Below are positions 1 to 8,687 of a DNA stretch of 44,000 nt, piece by piece. Within the stretch, counting starts at the first letter, position 1. Each line of letters starts with the position of its first letter. The translations under genes were made by a program, and so were the position numbers. The notes below the pieces were generated by a model, which was given only the letters and a program-made list of their open reading frames with translations, searched no databases and was not told where the DNA came from. The DNA is from an uncultured Holophagaceae bacterium (GTDB lineage: Bacteria; Acidobacteriota; Holophagae; Holophagales; Holophagaceae): the NCBI GenBank assembly GCA_903880675.1, contig CAIRQL010000195.1, positions 1 through 44,000 on the forward strand, given 5' to 3'.

Positions 1-176
1 ATCACGGCGATGACCTTGGGCACGAAGGCGATGGTCTGGTCCTGGAGGCTGGTGACCACCTGGAACACCGAGACGATGAGGCCCACCACCAGGGCGACCA
101 GCAGCGCCGGACCCGCCACCAGCAGAGCCGTCCTGAGGGCATCCTTCCCGATCTGAGCGATCAGCAGCTCATTCAA
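1..176 (-). CDS. fliQ: Flagellar biosynthesis protein FliQ (partial, C-terminus off window)
   Basis: Reverse translation from a TTG start at 176: (M)NELLIAQIGKDALRTALLVAGPALLVALVVGLIVSVFQVVTSLQDQTIAFVPKVIAVI, FliQ-like; directly downstream of fliP. Confidence 0.9.
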   Translation of the reverse strand, partial: MNELLIAQIGKDALRTALLVAGPALLVALVVGLIVSVFQVVTSLQDQTIAFVPKVIAV

Positions 177-189
177 AGCTCACCCCCCC

Positions 190-228
190 AGCCGATAGCT
201 GATAGCCGATAGCTGACAGCTGATAGCC
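190..228. repeat. Heptanucleotide tandem repeat AGCYGAY, about 5.6 copies
   Basis: AGCCGAT AGCTGAT AGCCGAT AGCTGAC AGCTGAT AGCC read directly; lies between the fliP stop and fliQ start. Confidence 0.9.
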
Positions 229-235
229 CAAATAC

Positions 236-991
236 TCATCCCGTATACCCCTTCACCAGGGACCCGATGATGAGGTACCACCCATCCACCAGCACGAAGA
301 GCAGCACCTTGAAGGGCAGCGAGATCACCACCGGTGGCAGCATCATCATGCCCATGCTCAGCAGGATGCTGGCCACCACCATGTCCAGCACCAGGAACGG
401 CAGGAAGATCATGAAGCCGATCTCGAAGGCGGTCTTCAGCTCGCTGATGAGGAAGGCCGGGAGCAGGCACTCCATGGGCACATCGGCCTTGGTCTTGGGC
501 GCCGGGGCCTTGGCAATGCGCAGGAAGAGGGACAGGTCCTTCTTTCGGGTGTGCCGCAGCATGAACACCTTCATGGGCGCGGCGGTGCGGTCCAGGGCCT
601 GATCGGTCGTGAGCTCGTTGCGCTGGAGGGGCTGGAGCACGGTGGTGTTAATCTCCCGGGCCGTGGGCGCCATGATGAAGAAGGTCAGCACCAGCGAGAG
701 GCTGATGAGCACCTGATTGGACGGGGTCTGCTGGGTCCCCAGGCCCTGCCGCAGGAAGTGCATCACCACCACGATGCGGGTGAAGCTGGTGGCCGTCATG
801 AGAATGGTGGGGGCCAGGCTGAGGACCGTGAGCAGCAGCATGGCCTGCAGGCTGGAGCTGAGGGCCGGACCCGAGGGGGTCTTCCCGAAGTCCACCGTCA
901 CGGACGGCAGGGCGCCAGCCGGCTGCTGGGCGGCGAGGGCCACCCCTGCCAGCAGGAGGATGAGCGGTAGCAGCCAAGTCCGGCGGCTCAC
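236..991 (-). CDS. fliP: Flagellar biosynthesis protein FliP
   Basis: 251 aa with signal peptide and FliP core (LTVLSLAPTILMTATSFTRIVVVMHFLRQGLGTQQTPSNQVLISLSLVLTFFIMAP). Confidence 0.97.
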   Translation of the reverse strand: MSRRTWLLPLILLLAGVALAAQQPAGALPSVTVDFGKTPSGPALSSSLQAMLLLTVLSLAPTILMTATSFTRIVVVMHFLRQGLGTQQTPSNQVLISLSLVLTFFIMAPTAREINTTVLQPLQRNELTTDQALDRTAAPMKVFMLRHTRKKDLSLFLRIAKAPAPKTKADVPMECLLPAFLISELKTAFEIGFMIFLPFLVLDMVVASILLSMGMMMLPPVVISLPFKVLLFVLVDGWYLIIGSLVKGYTG

Positions 992-1515
992 TGACCGCCC
1001 CCACCCTGGCGGAGGAGGGCCTCCATCTCCTTTACCGGCACCGGCCGGCCCAGGTCCACCTGGCGGCCAAGGGCCTCGTCAAAGCCCCCGGCATCCTCGT
1101 CCAGGTCCGGTTCCATGCGGGAGAGCAGGGTGATGCTCTGGGGGGTCAAGGCGATGAGGAAGCGCTCCCCGTCGGCCTGGATGATGGAGATGTACCGGCG
1201 ATCGCCCAGGGCCAGGGTCTCGTCCACCTTGAGACGGCCCCCGCCACCACCGGGGAGGCGACGCCGGCCGTACTTCCGCAGGGCCCAGAGGCTGGCCCCG
1301 GCCAGGCCAACGACCAGAACCAGGGAACCGAAGGTCCGGAGGCCGGAGGGGGCAGGTTCGGAGGCCTGGCCGGGCGTCGGTTTTCCGTCCTCGAGCGTCA
1401 AGGGAGCCTGCAGTTCCTTCTCCGAGGCCGTCGCCGGGGGGGCCGGGCGATCCGCCCCCTGGGCCCCAAGGCCAAGCCCCATCAGCATTCCAAGGCACAA
1501 ACAAAGGCGTCGCAT
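988..1515 (-). CDS. fliO: Flagellar biosynthetic protein FliO-like
   Basis: Signal peptide, Pro-rich linker, one TM (LVLVVGLAGASLWALRKYGRRR), then LKVDETLALGDRRYISIIQADGERFLIALTPQSITLL; 4-nt overlap with fliP. The longer 427-aa ORF start was rejected. Confidence 0.85.
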   Translation of the reverse strand: MRRLCLCLGMLMGLGLGAQGADRPAPPATASEKELQAPLTLEDGKPTPGQASEPAPSGLRTFGSLVLVVGLAGASLWALRKYGRRRLPGGGGGRLKVDETLALGDRRYISIIQADGERFLIALTPQSITLLSRMEPDLDEDAGGFDEALGRQVDLGRPVPVKEMEALLRQGGGGQ

Positions 1516-1680
1516 CACGACAAACTCCCGACACAGCACGGGAGAATGGCGAGAGGGATGCCAACCCGGTTGCGGTGTCCCCGCCCGGAGCGTAGCTTTG
1601 AAACCTCGTCTCATGATGGAGCCTCCGATGCCCGTATCCCGCCGCTCTGTGAACGGCCACCTCCGCACCTCCGAGGCGGT

Positions 1681-2238
1681 ATGAAGCCCCCCCTGCCGGC
1701 GGTGATCCTGGCCGCCGGAGCTGGCATCCGCATGGGCGGACCCAAAGCCCTCCTGGCCCTGGACGGGGAGACCCTCCTTCAGCGGGCGGTGCGGGTCGTC
1801 CGCGCCGCCGGGTGCGACCCCGTCCTTGCCGTGGTGGGGGACTGGGACCCGGGCCCCTTGGACGCTGTCCGGGTGCCCAACCCCGATGCCGCCGAGGGCA
1901 TGGCCAGCTCCATTCGGGCCGGCGTCCGGGCCCTGCCGGCCGATGCGCCGGCGGCCCTGTTCCTGACGGTGGATCAGCCTGCCGTGGATGCGCCCCTGCT
2001 CCGCCGCCTCCTCGCCTTGGCGGCCCTGGCCCCGGAGCACCCAACGGCCTGCGCCTATGGGGACACCCTGGGCATCCCCGCCGTGCTGCCCCGCCGCCTC
2101 TTTCCAGACCTCCTGGCCCTCGTCGGTGACCGGGGTGCCAAGGGCATCCTCCTGCGGGAGACCACGGCGACCCTGCCCTTCCCCGCCGGCGAGGACGATC
2201 TGGATACTCCCGGCGACTTGGCCAATCATCCCCGTTGA
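1681..2238 (+). CDS. MobA-like NTP transferase / molybdenum cofactor cytidylyltransferase-type protein
   Basis: MKPPLPAVILAAGAGIRMGGPKALLALDGETLLQRAV, the LAAG.G.RMG.PK nucleotidyltransferase signature. Confidence 0.8.
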   Translation: MKPPLPAVILAAGAGIRMGGPKALLALDGETLLQRAVRVVRAAGCDPVLAVVGDWDPGPLDAVRVPNPDAAEGMASSIRAGVRALPADAPAALFLTVDQPAVDAPLLRRLLALAALAPEHPTACAYGDTLGIPAVLPRRLFPDLLALVGDRGAKGILLRETTATLPFPAGEDDLDTPGDLANHPR

Positions 2239-2345
2239 AGCCTTGCGGGAGCCGCTTGGTGACGGCCCCACAGACCGCTGTAGGTGTCGTGACGGCGTTG
2301 CCTGCCAGAATCCGTTACCCTGAGGGCCTCCCCAGGAGATCTCCC

Positions 2346-2666
2346 ATGTCCGACCTCATCCATGACCTCACCGACAAATCCTTTGCCGAAGCCATCGCCC
2401 AGGGCATCACCGTGGTGGACTTCTGGGCCCCCTGGTGCGCGCCTTGCCGAGAGCTGGCACCCGTGACCGAGCTACTCGCCGCGGAGCTCAAGGATCAAGT
2501 CATCTTCGCCAAGCTCAATGTGGATGACTTCACGCCCCTTTCCGAGGAATACGACGTCCTGAGCATGCCCTCGCTCCTGGTCTTCAAAGAGGGTCAGCTG
2601 GTGGATCGCATCGTCGGTTCCATGCCCCTCGACCAGCTCCGGACCCGAATTTCCCGCTCCCTCTAG
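2346..2666 (+). CDS. Thioredoxin (active site WCAPC)
   Basis: VVDFWAPWCAPCRELAPVTELLAAEL ... LSMPSLLVFKEGQLVDRIVG; thioredoxin fold with cis-Pro motif. Confidence 0.93.
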   Translation: MSDLIHDLTDKSFAEAIAQGITVVDFWAPWCAPCRELAPVTELLAAELKDQVIFAKLNVDDFTPLSEEYDVLSMPSLLVFKEGQLVDRIVGSMPLDQLRTRISRSL

Positions 2667-2684
2667 ACTTCTCCCGAGGCACCC

Positions 2685-3335
2685 ATGACCACCCTCTCCG
2701 GCGCGAGCCTCCTGCAGCAGCTGAACTGGCGCTACGCCACCAAGAAATTTGATCCCACCAAGAAGATCTCCGCGGCAGACTGGGCGGTCATCGAGGAGGC
2801 GTTGGTCCTGTCCCCCTCCAGCTACGGCCTCCAGCCATGGAAGTTCATCGTGGTGACAGACCCCGCCCTCAAGGCCAGCCTCCGGGCTGCCAGCTGGAAC
2901 CAGGCCCAGGTGGAGGACTGCAGCCATCACGTGGTCTTCACCGCCAAGACCGACATCACCGAGGCCGACGCCGACCGCTTCCTGGCCCGGACGGCAGAGG
3001 TCCGTGGCGTGACCCTCGAGAGCCTCGCCGGGTACAAAAAGTATCTCATCGGGGACCTGGTGCATGGCCCGCGCCACGCCATCATCGGGGAGTGGGCGGC
3101 CCGCCAGGCCTACATCGCCCTGGGCAACCTCATGACCTCCGCGGCCGTGCTGGGCGTGGACGCCTGTCCCTTCGAGGGCCTGGAACCCGACAAGTACGAT
3201 GCCATCCTGGGCCTGGCTGGCACGGGCTTCCACACTGTCTGCGCTTGCCCCATGGGCTACCGCTCCGCTGACGACAAGTACGCCAGCGTCCCCAAGGTCC
3301 GCTTCCGCACCGAGGATGTGGTCGAGCATCGCTAG
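2685..3335 (+). CDS. Nitroreductase-family NAD(P)H-dependent oxidoreductase
   Basis: LNWRYATKKFDPTKKIS...LSPSSYGLQPWKFIVVTD...ALGNLMTSAAVLGVDACPFEG. Confidence 0.9.
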   Translation: MTTLSGASLLQQLNWRYATKKFDPTKKISAADWAVIEEALVLSPSSYGLQPWKFIVVTDPALKASLRAASWNQAQVEDCSHHVVFTAKTDITEADADRFLARTAEVRGVTLESLAGYKKYLIGDLVHGPRHAIIGEWAARQAYIALGNLMTSAAVLGVDACPFEGLEPDKYDAILGLAGTGFHTVCACPMGYRSADDKYASVPKVRFRTEDVVEHR

Positions 3336-3404
3336 GCAGGACACATCCGGACCCCGCGACCTGTGCAGGCCATGGGAAACTGGGGCGTCCCACCGGAGTT
3401 CCCC

Positions 3405-5069
3405 ATGAGCGATGCCTCGCCCGTACCTATCGTGACCGCCCCCCGGGGCACCCACCTGCACTGCAAGGGCTGGGTGCAGGAGGCGGCGCTGCGCATGCTC
3501 ATGAACAACCTCGATCCCGAAGTGGCTGAGCGTCCCGAAGACCTGGTGGTCTATGGCGGCCTGGGCAAGGCGGCGCGCAACTGGGACTGCTTCCACGCCA
3601 TCGTGAAAGAGCTGAAGCACCTGGGGAAGGACGAGACGCTGCTGATCCAGAGCGGCAAGCCCGTGGGCGTGGTGAAGACCCACGAGGACGCCCCCCGGGT
3701 GCTCCTCGCCAACTCCAACCTGGTGCCGAAGTGGGCCACCTGGGAGGTCTTCCGCGAGCTGGATCAGAAGGGCCTGATGATGTACGGCCAGATGACCGCC
3801 GGCAGCTGGATCTACATCGGCAGCCAGGGCATCGTCCAGGGCACCTACGAGACCTTCGCCGAGGCCGCCCGCCAGCACTTTGGTGGCACCCTGGCGGGCA
3901 CCTGGACCCTCACCGCAGGCCTGGGCGGCATGGGTGGGGCGCAGCCTCTGGCCGTGACCATGAACGGCGGCGTCTGCCTTGCGGTCGAGGTGGATCAGAC
4001 CCGCATCCAGAAGCGCCTAGACACCCGCTACCTGGACGAGTGGACCGACAGCATTGACGAGGCCGTGGCTCGGTTGGAGCGGTACGTGGCCCGCCGGGAG
4101 CCCCGCAGCATCGGGCTCCTGGGCAACGCCGCCGAGGTCCTGCCGGAGCTCCTGAAGCGGGGCCTGAAGCCCCACCTGGTCACGGACCAGACCTCGGCCC
4201 ACGACGAGTACAACGGCTACATCCCGGCGGGCCTCGGCCTGGAGCAGGCCGCCGTGCTGCGTCAGGAGCAGCCGGAGACCTATGTCCAGCGGGCTCTGGC
4301 CTCCATGCGCGCCCACGTGGAGGCCATGCTCGGCTTCCAGGCGGGCGGCGCCGTCACCTTCGACTACGGCAACAACCTCCGCGCCCAGGCCCAGCGCGCG
4401 GGCTGCGAAAACGCCTTCGGCTTCCCCGGCTTCGTGCCGGCCTTCATCCGGCCCCTCTTCTGCAAGGGCATCGGCCCCTTCCGCTGGGTGGCCCTCTCCG
4501 GGGACCCGGCCGACATCGCTGTCACCGATGCCGCCATGATGGAGCTGTTCCCGGCTAACGAAGGCCTCCACCGCTGGCTGAAGGCCGCCCAGGAGAAGAT
4601 CGCCTTCCAGGGTCTGCCCGCCCGCATCTGCTGGATCGGCGCCGGCGAGCGCCACCTGGCGGGCCTCAAGTTCAACGAGCTGGTGCGCACCGGGAAGGTG
4701 AAGGCGCCCATCGTCATCGGCCGCGACCACCTGGATAGCGGCAGCGTGGCCAGCCCCAACCGCGAGACCGAGGCCATGAGGGACGGCAGTGATGCAGTCT
4801 CGGACTGGCCCCTGCTCAATGCCCTCACCGCAGCCAGCGGCGGTGCCTCCTGGGTGAGCTTCCACCACGGCGGCGGGGTGGGCATGGGCTACAGCCAGCA
4901 CAGCGGCGTGGTCATCGTGGCCGATGGCACGGAGCGGGCCGACCGCTGCATCACCCGGGTGCTCTGGAACGACCCCGCCATGGGCGTCTTCCGCCACGCC
5001 GACGCCGGCTACGACACCGCCCGCGAGCACGCTGACGCCATTGGTCTGCATATCCCAATGCCCGGCTAA
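3405..5069 (+). CDS. hutU: Urocanate hydratase
   Basis: [97 protein letters not shown]. Confidence 0.97.
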   Translation: MSDASPVPIVTAPRGTHLHCKGWVQEAALRMLMNNLDPEVAERPEDLVVYGGLGKAARNWDCFHAIVKELKHLGKDETLLIQSGKPVGVVKTHEDAPRVLLANSNLVPKWATWEVFRELDQKGLMMYGQMTAGSWIYIGSQGIVQGTYETFAEAARQHFGGTLAGTWTLTAGLGGMGGAQPLAVTMNGGVCLAVEVDQTRIQKRLDTRYLDEWTDSIDEAVARLERYVARREPRSIGLLGNAAEVLPELLKRGLKPHLVTDQTSAHDEYNGYIPAGLGLEQAAVLRQEQPETYVQRALASMRAHVEAMLGFQAGGAVTFDYGNNLRAQAQRAGCENAFGFPGFVPAFIRPLFCKGIGPFRWVALSGDPADIAVTDAAMMELFPANEGLHRWLKAAQEKIAFQGLPARICWIGAGERHLAGLKFNELVRTGKVKAPIVIGRDHLDSGSVASPNRETEAMRDGSDAVSDWPLLNALTAASGGASWVSFHHGGGVGMGYSQHSGVVIVADGTERADRCITRVLWNDPAMGVFRHADAGYDTAREHADAIGLHIPMPG

Positions 5070-5084
5070 CCGAGAGGAATACCC

Positions 5085-5483
5085 ATGTCCCGACCCTGCC
5101 CCTGCGCCTCCAAGAAGTCCTACGACCACTGCTGTGGCCCCTTTCACGCCGGGACGGCCCTGCCGGCGACGGCAGAGCTGCTCATGCGCTCCCGCTATGC
5201 CGCCTACGCGATGGCCAAGGTGGACTACCTCATCAACACCCGCCCCGAGGCCGTGCGCGCTGGCGAAAACCGGGAGGAACTGAAGGAGTACTGCAAGTCC
5301 GTGGTGTGCGTGGGCCTGAAGATCGTCGCCAAGGAAAAGGGCGGCAAGGACGATGACACCGGGGTCGTCACCTTCCACGCCAGCCTGCAGGCCCAGGGCC
5401 GCCGCAGCCTGCACATCGAGACCAGCACCTTCGCCCGGGATCAGGGCAAGTGGGTGTACGTGGATGGGGTCGTGAAGCACTAG
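5085..5483 (+). CDS. YchJ/UPF0225 family protein with N-terminal SEC-C metal-binding motif
   Basis: MSRPCPCASKKSYDHCCGPFHAG...LMRSRYAAYAMAKVDYLINT. Confidence 0.88.
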   Translation: MSRPCPCASKKSYDHCCGPFHAGTALPATAELLMRSRYAAYAMAKVDYLINTRPEAVRAGENREELKEYCKSVVCVGLKIVAKEKGGKDDDTGVVTFHASLQAQGRRSLHIETSTFARDQGKWVYVDGVVKH

Positions 5484-5495
5484 GAGGAGCCTGCC

Positions 5496-6329
5496 ATGTC
5501 CTGCCTCGACGGAATCAAGGTCATCAACCTCGCCCTCAACCTGCCGGGGCCAGCCGCAGCGCGCCGGCTACTGGCCATGGGCGCTGAGGTCATCAAGGTG
5601 GAGCCCCCGGCTGGGGATCCCATGGCCACCTACAGTCCGGCCTGGTATGCGGAGATGGCCACGGGCCAGATCAGAGTGGTGCTGGACCTCAAGACCCCCG
5701 AAGGCCGGACTCACCTCCACGCCCTCCTGGCGGAGGCGGACCTGCTCATCACCTCCTTCCGACCCTCGGCCCTGGCGCGCCTTGGCCTGGACCCCGACAC
5801 CCTGGCGGCCGCCCATCCAGACCTCTGCCAGGTCGCCATCGTGGGCTTCCCTGCACCTCGGGCGGAGGAGGCTGGCCACGACCTGACCTATCAGGCCTCC
5901 ATGGGGCTGGTGGCACCTCCGGGCCTGCCACTCACCCTCCTCTCGGACCTGGCCGGGGCTGAGCAGGCCATCAGCGCTGCCCTGGCCCTCCTGCTGGAGC
6001 GCGCCCGCACCGGCAAGGCTGGCCAGGCTACGGTGGCCCTTTCGGAGGCCGCGGAGGCCTTCGCCGCTCCGCTCCGCCATGGCCTCACGGCCCCTGGGGC
6101 CCTCCTGGGGGGCGGCCTGCCCCAGTACAGCCTCTACCCCACCACCGACGGGTGGATCGCTGTGGCCGCCCTGGAGCCGCACTTCAAGAAGAAGCTGGAG
6201 GCGCTCCTGCAGATAAGCACCGCCGAGGAGTACCGGCGAGCCTTCGCCGGCCAGACCTCGGCCCACTGGCAGGCCTGGGGCGAGGCCAATGACGTGCCCG
6301 TGGAGGCCGTGCGCAGCACCCTCGGCTGA
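5496..6329 (+). CDS. CaiB/BaiF (family III CoA transferase / AMACR-like), short form
   Basis: LDGIKVINLALNLPGPAAARRLLAMGAEVIKVEPPAGDPM...GHDLTYQASMGL...LLSDLAGAEQAISAALALL; 277 aa. Confidence 0.85.
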   Translation: MSCLDGIKVINLALNLPGPAAARRLLAMGAEVIKVEPPAGDPMATYSPAWYAEMATGQIRVVLDLKTPEGRTHLHALLAEADLLITSFRPSALARLGLDPDTLAAAHPDLCQVAIVGFPAPRAEEAGHDLTYQASMGLVAPPGLPLTLLSDLAGAEQAISAALALLLERARTGKAGQATVALSEAAEAFAAPLRHGLTAPGALLGGGLPQYSLYPTTDGWIAVAALEPHFKKKLEALLQISTAEEYRRAFAGQTSAHWQAWGEANDVPVEAVRSTLG

Positions 6330-6419
6330 CCTTTCGCCGGTGCTGAGCCACCACTCACCGATCCTGGGCTGAACGCTTCTCCCGGGAGCCGTAGCCTGGG
6401 CATGTGGAAGGAGAACCCC

Positions 6420-6530
6420 ATGCCCCAGACTGCCTGGCTCGTCGATTACCTCTGGTGCCTCCTGTGGCTCCCCACCCTGGTCCTGGCTGTGCCCTTCACC
6501 TCGGGCGGCCCGCAGGAGGTCCGCCCATGA
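6420..6530 (+). CDS. Small hydrophobic ORF (36 aa), first ORF of the LiaF/LytS cassette
   Basis: MPQTAWLVDYLWCLLWLPTLVLAVPFTSGGPQEVRP; upstream GGAG; ATGA overlap with the next gene. Confidence 0.5.
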   Translation: MPQTAWLVDYLWCLLWLPTLVLAVPFTSGGPQEVRP

Positions 6531-6925
6531 GCCGCCCCACACCTTTATCCGACTTGGCACCCAGGCTGGTCCTGGGCCTCGTGGTCATCGCCCTCGGGGC
6601 CATCCTGCTCCTGGATAACCTGGGCTGGTATGACGCCTGGCGGCTGTTGGAGTGGTGGCCCGCCGCCCTGGTGGCATACGGCCTGTCACGCTTGGTCCAG
6701 GGCGGCCCGCTCAGCTTTCGGGGCCACGTGTGGCTGGCTCTGGGTGCGGCCGGCTTCATTTCCCAGTTTGGACCCTGGGGGCTCCTGGAGCGCTGGTGGC
6801 CCCTCGCCCTGGTGTGGCTGGGCCTCGTGGTCACCCTCCGGGCCCTCTTCCCTCAGGCGGCCCAGCTCGCACCCCCTTCCGGCCAACCCGAAACAACCCC
6901 AGACTTGCCGCAGGTGACCCCATGA
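6527..6925 (+). CDS. DUF5668 / LiaI-LiaF-like transmembrane protein
   Basis: LVLGLVVIALGAILLLDNLGWYDAWRLLEWWPAALVAYGLSRLVQG; repeated short TM segments typical of DUF5668. Confidence 0.75.
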   Translation: MSRPTPLSDLAPRLVLGLVVIALGAILLLDNLGWYDAWRLLEWWPAALVAYGLSRLVQGGPLSFRGHVWLALGAAGFISQFGPWGLLERWWPLALVWLGLVVTLRALFPQAAQLAPPSGQPETTPDLPQVTP

Positions 6926-7626
6926 CCAGCCCCGAAACCCCGACCCCTGCCAGCGCCTTCACCCCCAAGCTGGTGGTGGGTGTGGCCATCATCGTGGTCG
7001 GCCTGGTCCTGACCCTCGACACCCTCGGCCTGGTCAACTCCCACGCCATCCTGCGCCTTTGGCCCCTCGCCCTGGTGGCCATGGGCATCGCCAAGCTGCG
7101 CCAGGAGGGCACCGGCTCCACCGCCGGCTGGGCCCTGGTGGTGGTGGGCACCTTTCTGGTCATCGCCCTGGTGGATGGCGACCACTCCGTCACCCTGGGC
7201 CCCCTGCTGATCGTGGCCCTGGGCATCTTCATCGTCACCAAGGCCCTCAAGCAGAACCGCGGCATTCCGGCGGAGCTGTCCCACTCCGATGACTTCCTGC
7301 AGGGCACCGCCATCATGGGTGGCTTCAAGCGGCGGGTGGCCACCCCCACCTTCAAGGGCGGCCAGCTGACGGCCATCTTCGGCGGCTACGAGGTGGACCT
7401 GCGCCAGTGCGCGCTGGAAGGCGGCCAGGCCCGCCTCGACATCTTCGTGCTCTTCGGTGGAGGCGAGATTCGCGTACCCGAGGGCTGGGAGATCGTCTCC
7501 CGCGCCACGGCCATCGCCGGGGCCATCAACGACAACACCCACCACGGACCCCAAGGGGGCGAGGCCCGCCCACGCCTTATCATCACCGGGCTGATCCTCT
7601 TCGGCGGCACCGAGGTCAAGAGCTGA
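6922..7626 (+). CDS. LiaF-like membrane protein (N-terminal TM region plus C-terminal cell-wall-active-antibiotics-response-like domain)
   Basis: KLVVGVAIIVVGLVLTLDTLGLVNSHAILRLWPLALVAMGI ... AIMGGFKRRVATPTFKGGQLTAIFGGYEVDLRQCALEGGQARLDIFVLFGGGEIRVPEGWEI. Confidence 0.85.
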   Translation: MTSPETPTPASAFTPKLVVGVAIIVVGLVLTLDTLGLVNSHAILRLWPLALVAMGIAKLRQEGTGSTAGWALVVVGTFLVIALVDGDHSVTLGPLLIVALGIFIVTKALKQNRGIPAELSHSDDFLQGTAIMGGFKRRVATPTFKGGQLTAIFGGYEVDLRQCALEGGQARLDIFVLFGGGEIRVPEGWEIVSRATAIAGAINDNTHHGPQGGEARPRLIITGLILFGGTEVKS

Positions 7627-8687
7627 TGCACCCCCTCCTGGCCAGCCGGGCGCGCCTGGGGAGCTACCTGCTTGGGTGGCTCCCCATCGCCGCGCTGCTG
7701 GCAGGCATGGCCCGTACGCAGGGCTGGACCTGGGCTGAAGCCGGGGCCCTCAGCCTGCCCCTCTGCCTGCTGGGGGCCTTCCTCTTCCTCAGTGCCTGGA
7801 CCCTCTGCCGGGCCCTGCCCCTGGGCCAGGGTACGGAGGGCCTGGCCAACCGCGGCGCAGCCTGGGGGACGGCGGCCCTCCTCATGGGCGGGCTCTGGTC
7901 CGGCCTGGCCTGGTTCCTGGCCCGGGGCCTAGCCTGGCTGCCGGCCCTGGGCGGCCTGCCCTTCAAGGTGCGGATGGCCCTGCCCGTCCTCACGGGCCTC
8001 GGCACACTGCTCTACCTGGGCTCGGTGGCCCTCAGCTACCTCCTGCTGGCCCAGGCGCGCAGCTTGGAGGCCGAGCGCAGGGGCGCCGAGCTGCAGCTGG
8101 CGGCCCAGGAGTCCGAGCTCAAGGCCCTGCGCGCCCAGCTGAACCCCCACTTCCTCTTCAACAGCCTGAACTCCATCTCGGCCCTCACCGCCGTGGACCC
8201 CGCCCGGGCCCAGGAGATGTGCGTGCTCCTGTCGGAGTTCCTCCGCCGCAGCCTGGGCCTCGGGGAGCGCCGTCTCGTGACCCTGGGCGAAGAGCTCGAG
8301 CTGGCGCGGGCCTACCTGGCCATCGAGCAGATCCGCTTCGGCAGCCGCCTGCAGCTGGCCTGGCGCATCGACCCCGCCGCCGAGCCAGCCCTCCTGCCCA
8401 CCCTGCTCCTTCAGCCCTTGGTGGAGAACTCCATCAAACATGGCATCGCCACCCTCACCGAGGGCGGGGTCCTCACGGTGGATGCCGCCGTTACCGAGGG
8501 CCATGTGGTGCTGTCCGTGGACAATCCGGTGGATGCCGATGCCCCGCCTCCCGTGGGCCTGGGACTGGGTCTCCGCCAGGTGCGCCAGCGCCTGCTGGGG
8601 CGCTTCGGCGCCCGGGCCCGCTTCGAGTCCAGCCTGCGGGACGGCCACCACCGCGCCCTCCTTGTCTTCCCCCTGGAGATCTTATGA
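7626..8687 (+). CDS. LytS/YehU-type sensor histidine kinase (His_kinase family, 4-TM N-terminus)
   Basis: ELKALRAQLNPHFLFNSLNSISALTAVDPARAQEM...LLLQPLVENSIKHGIA...GLGLGLRQVRQRL. Confidence 0.95.
   Translation: MHPLLASRARLGSYLLGWLPIAALLAGMARTQGWTWAEAGALSLPLCLLGAFLFLSAWTLCRALPLGQGTEGLANRGAAWGTAALLMGGLWSGLAWFLARGLAWLPALGGLPFKVRMALPVLTGLGTLLYLGSVALSYLLLAQARSLEAERRGAELQLAAQESELKALRAQLNPHFLFNSLNSISALTAVDPARAQEMCVLLSEFLRRSLGLGERRLVTLGEELELARAYLAIEQIRFGSRLQLAWRIDPAAEPALLPTLLLQPLVENSIKHGIATLTEGGVLTVDAAVTEGHVVLSVDNPVDADAPPPVGLGLGLRQVRQRLLGRFGARARFESSLRDGHHRALLVFPLEIL

Noticed and set aside
1527-1546. CTCCCG-N8-CGGGAG inverted repeat in the fliO upstream region
   Set aside because: Short GC stem with no supporting context.
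2259-2296. Direct repeat GTGACGGC x2 upstream of thioredoxin, 30 bp apart
   Set aside because: Only 8 bp and GC-rich; expected by chance at this composition.
2472-3878. 468-aa minus-strand ORF antisense to the thioredoxin/nitroreductase/hutU genes
   Set aside because: Composition (G/H/V/L/D rich, no family motifs) is typical of antisense frames in GC-rich DNA; the plus-strand genes are unambiguous.
4017-5480. 487-aa minus-strand ORF antisense to hutU/ychJ
   Set aside because: Antisense frame artefact; no recognisable motifs.
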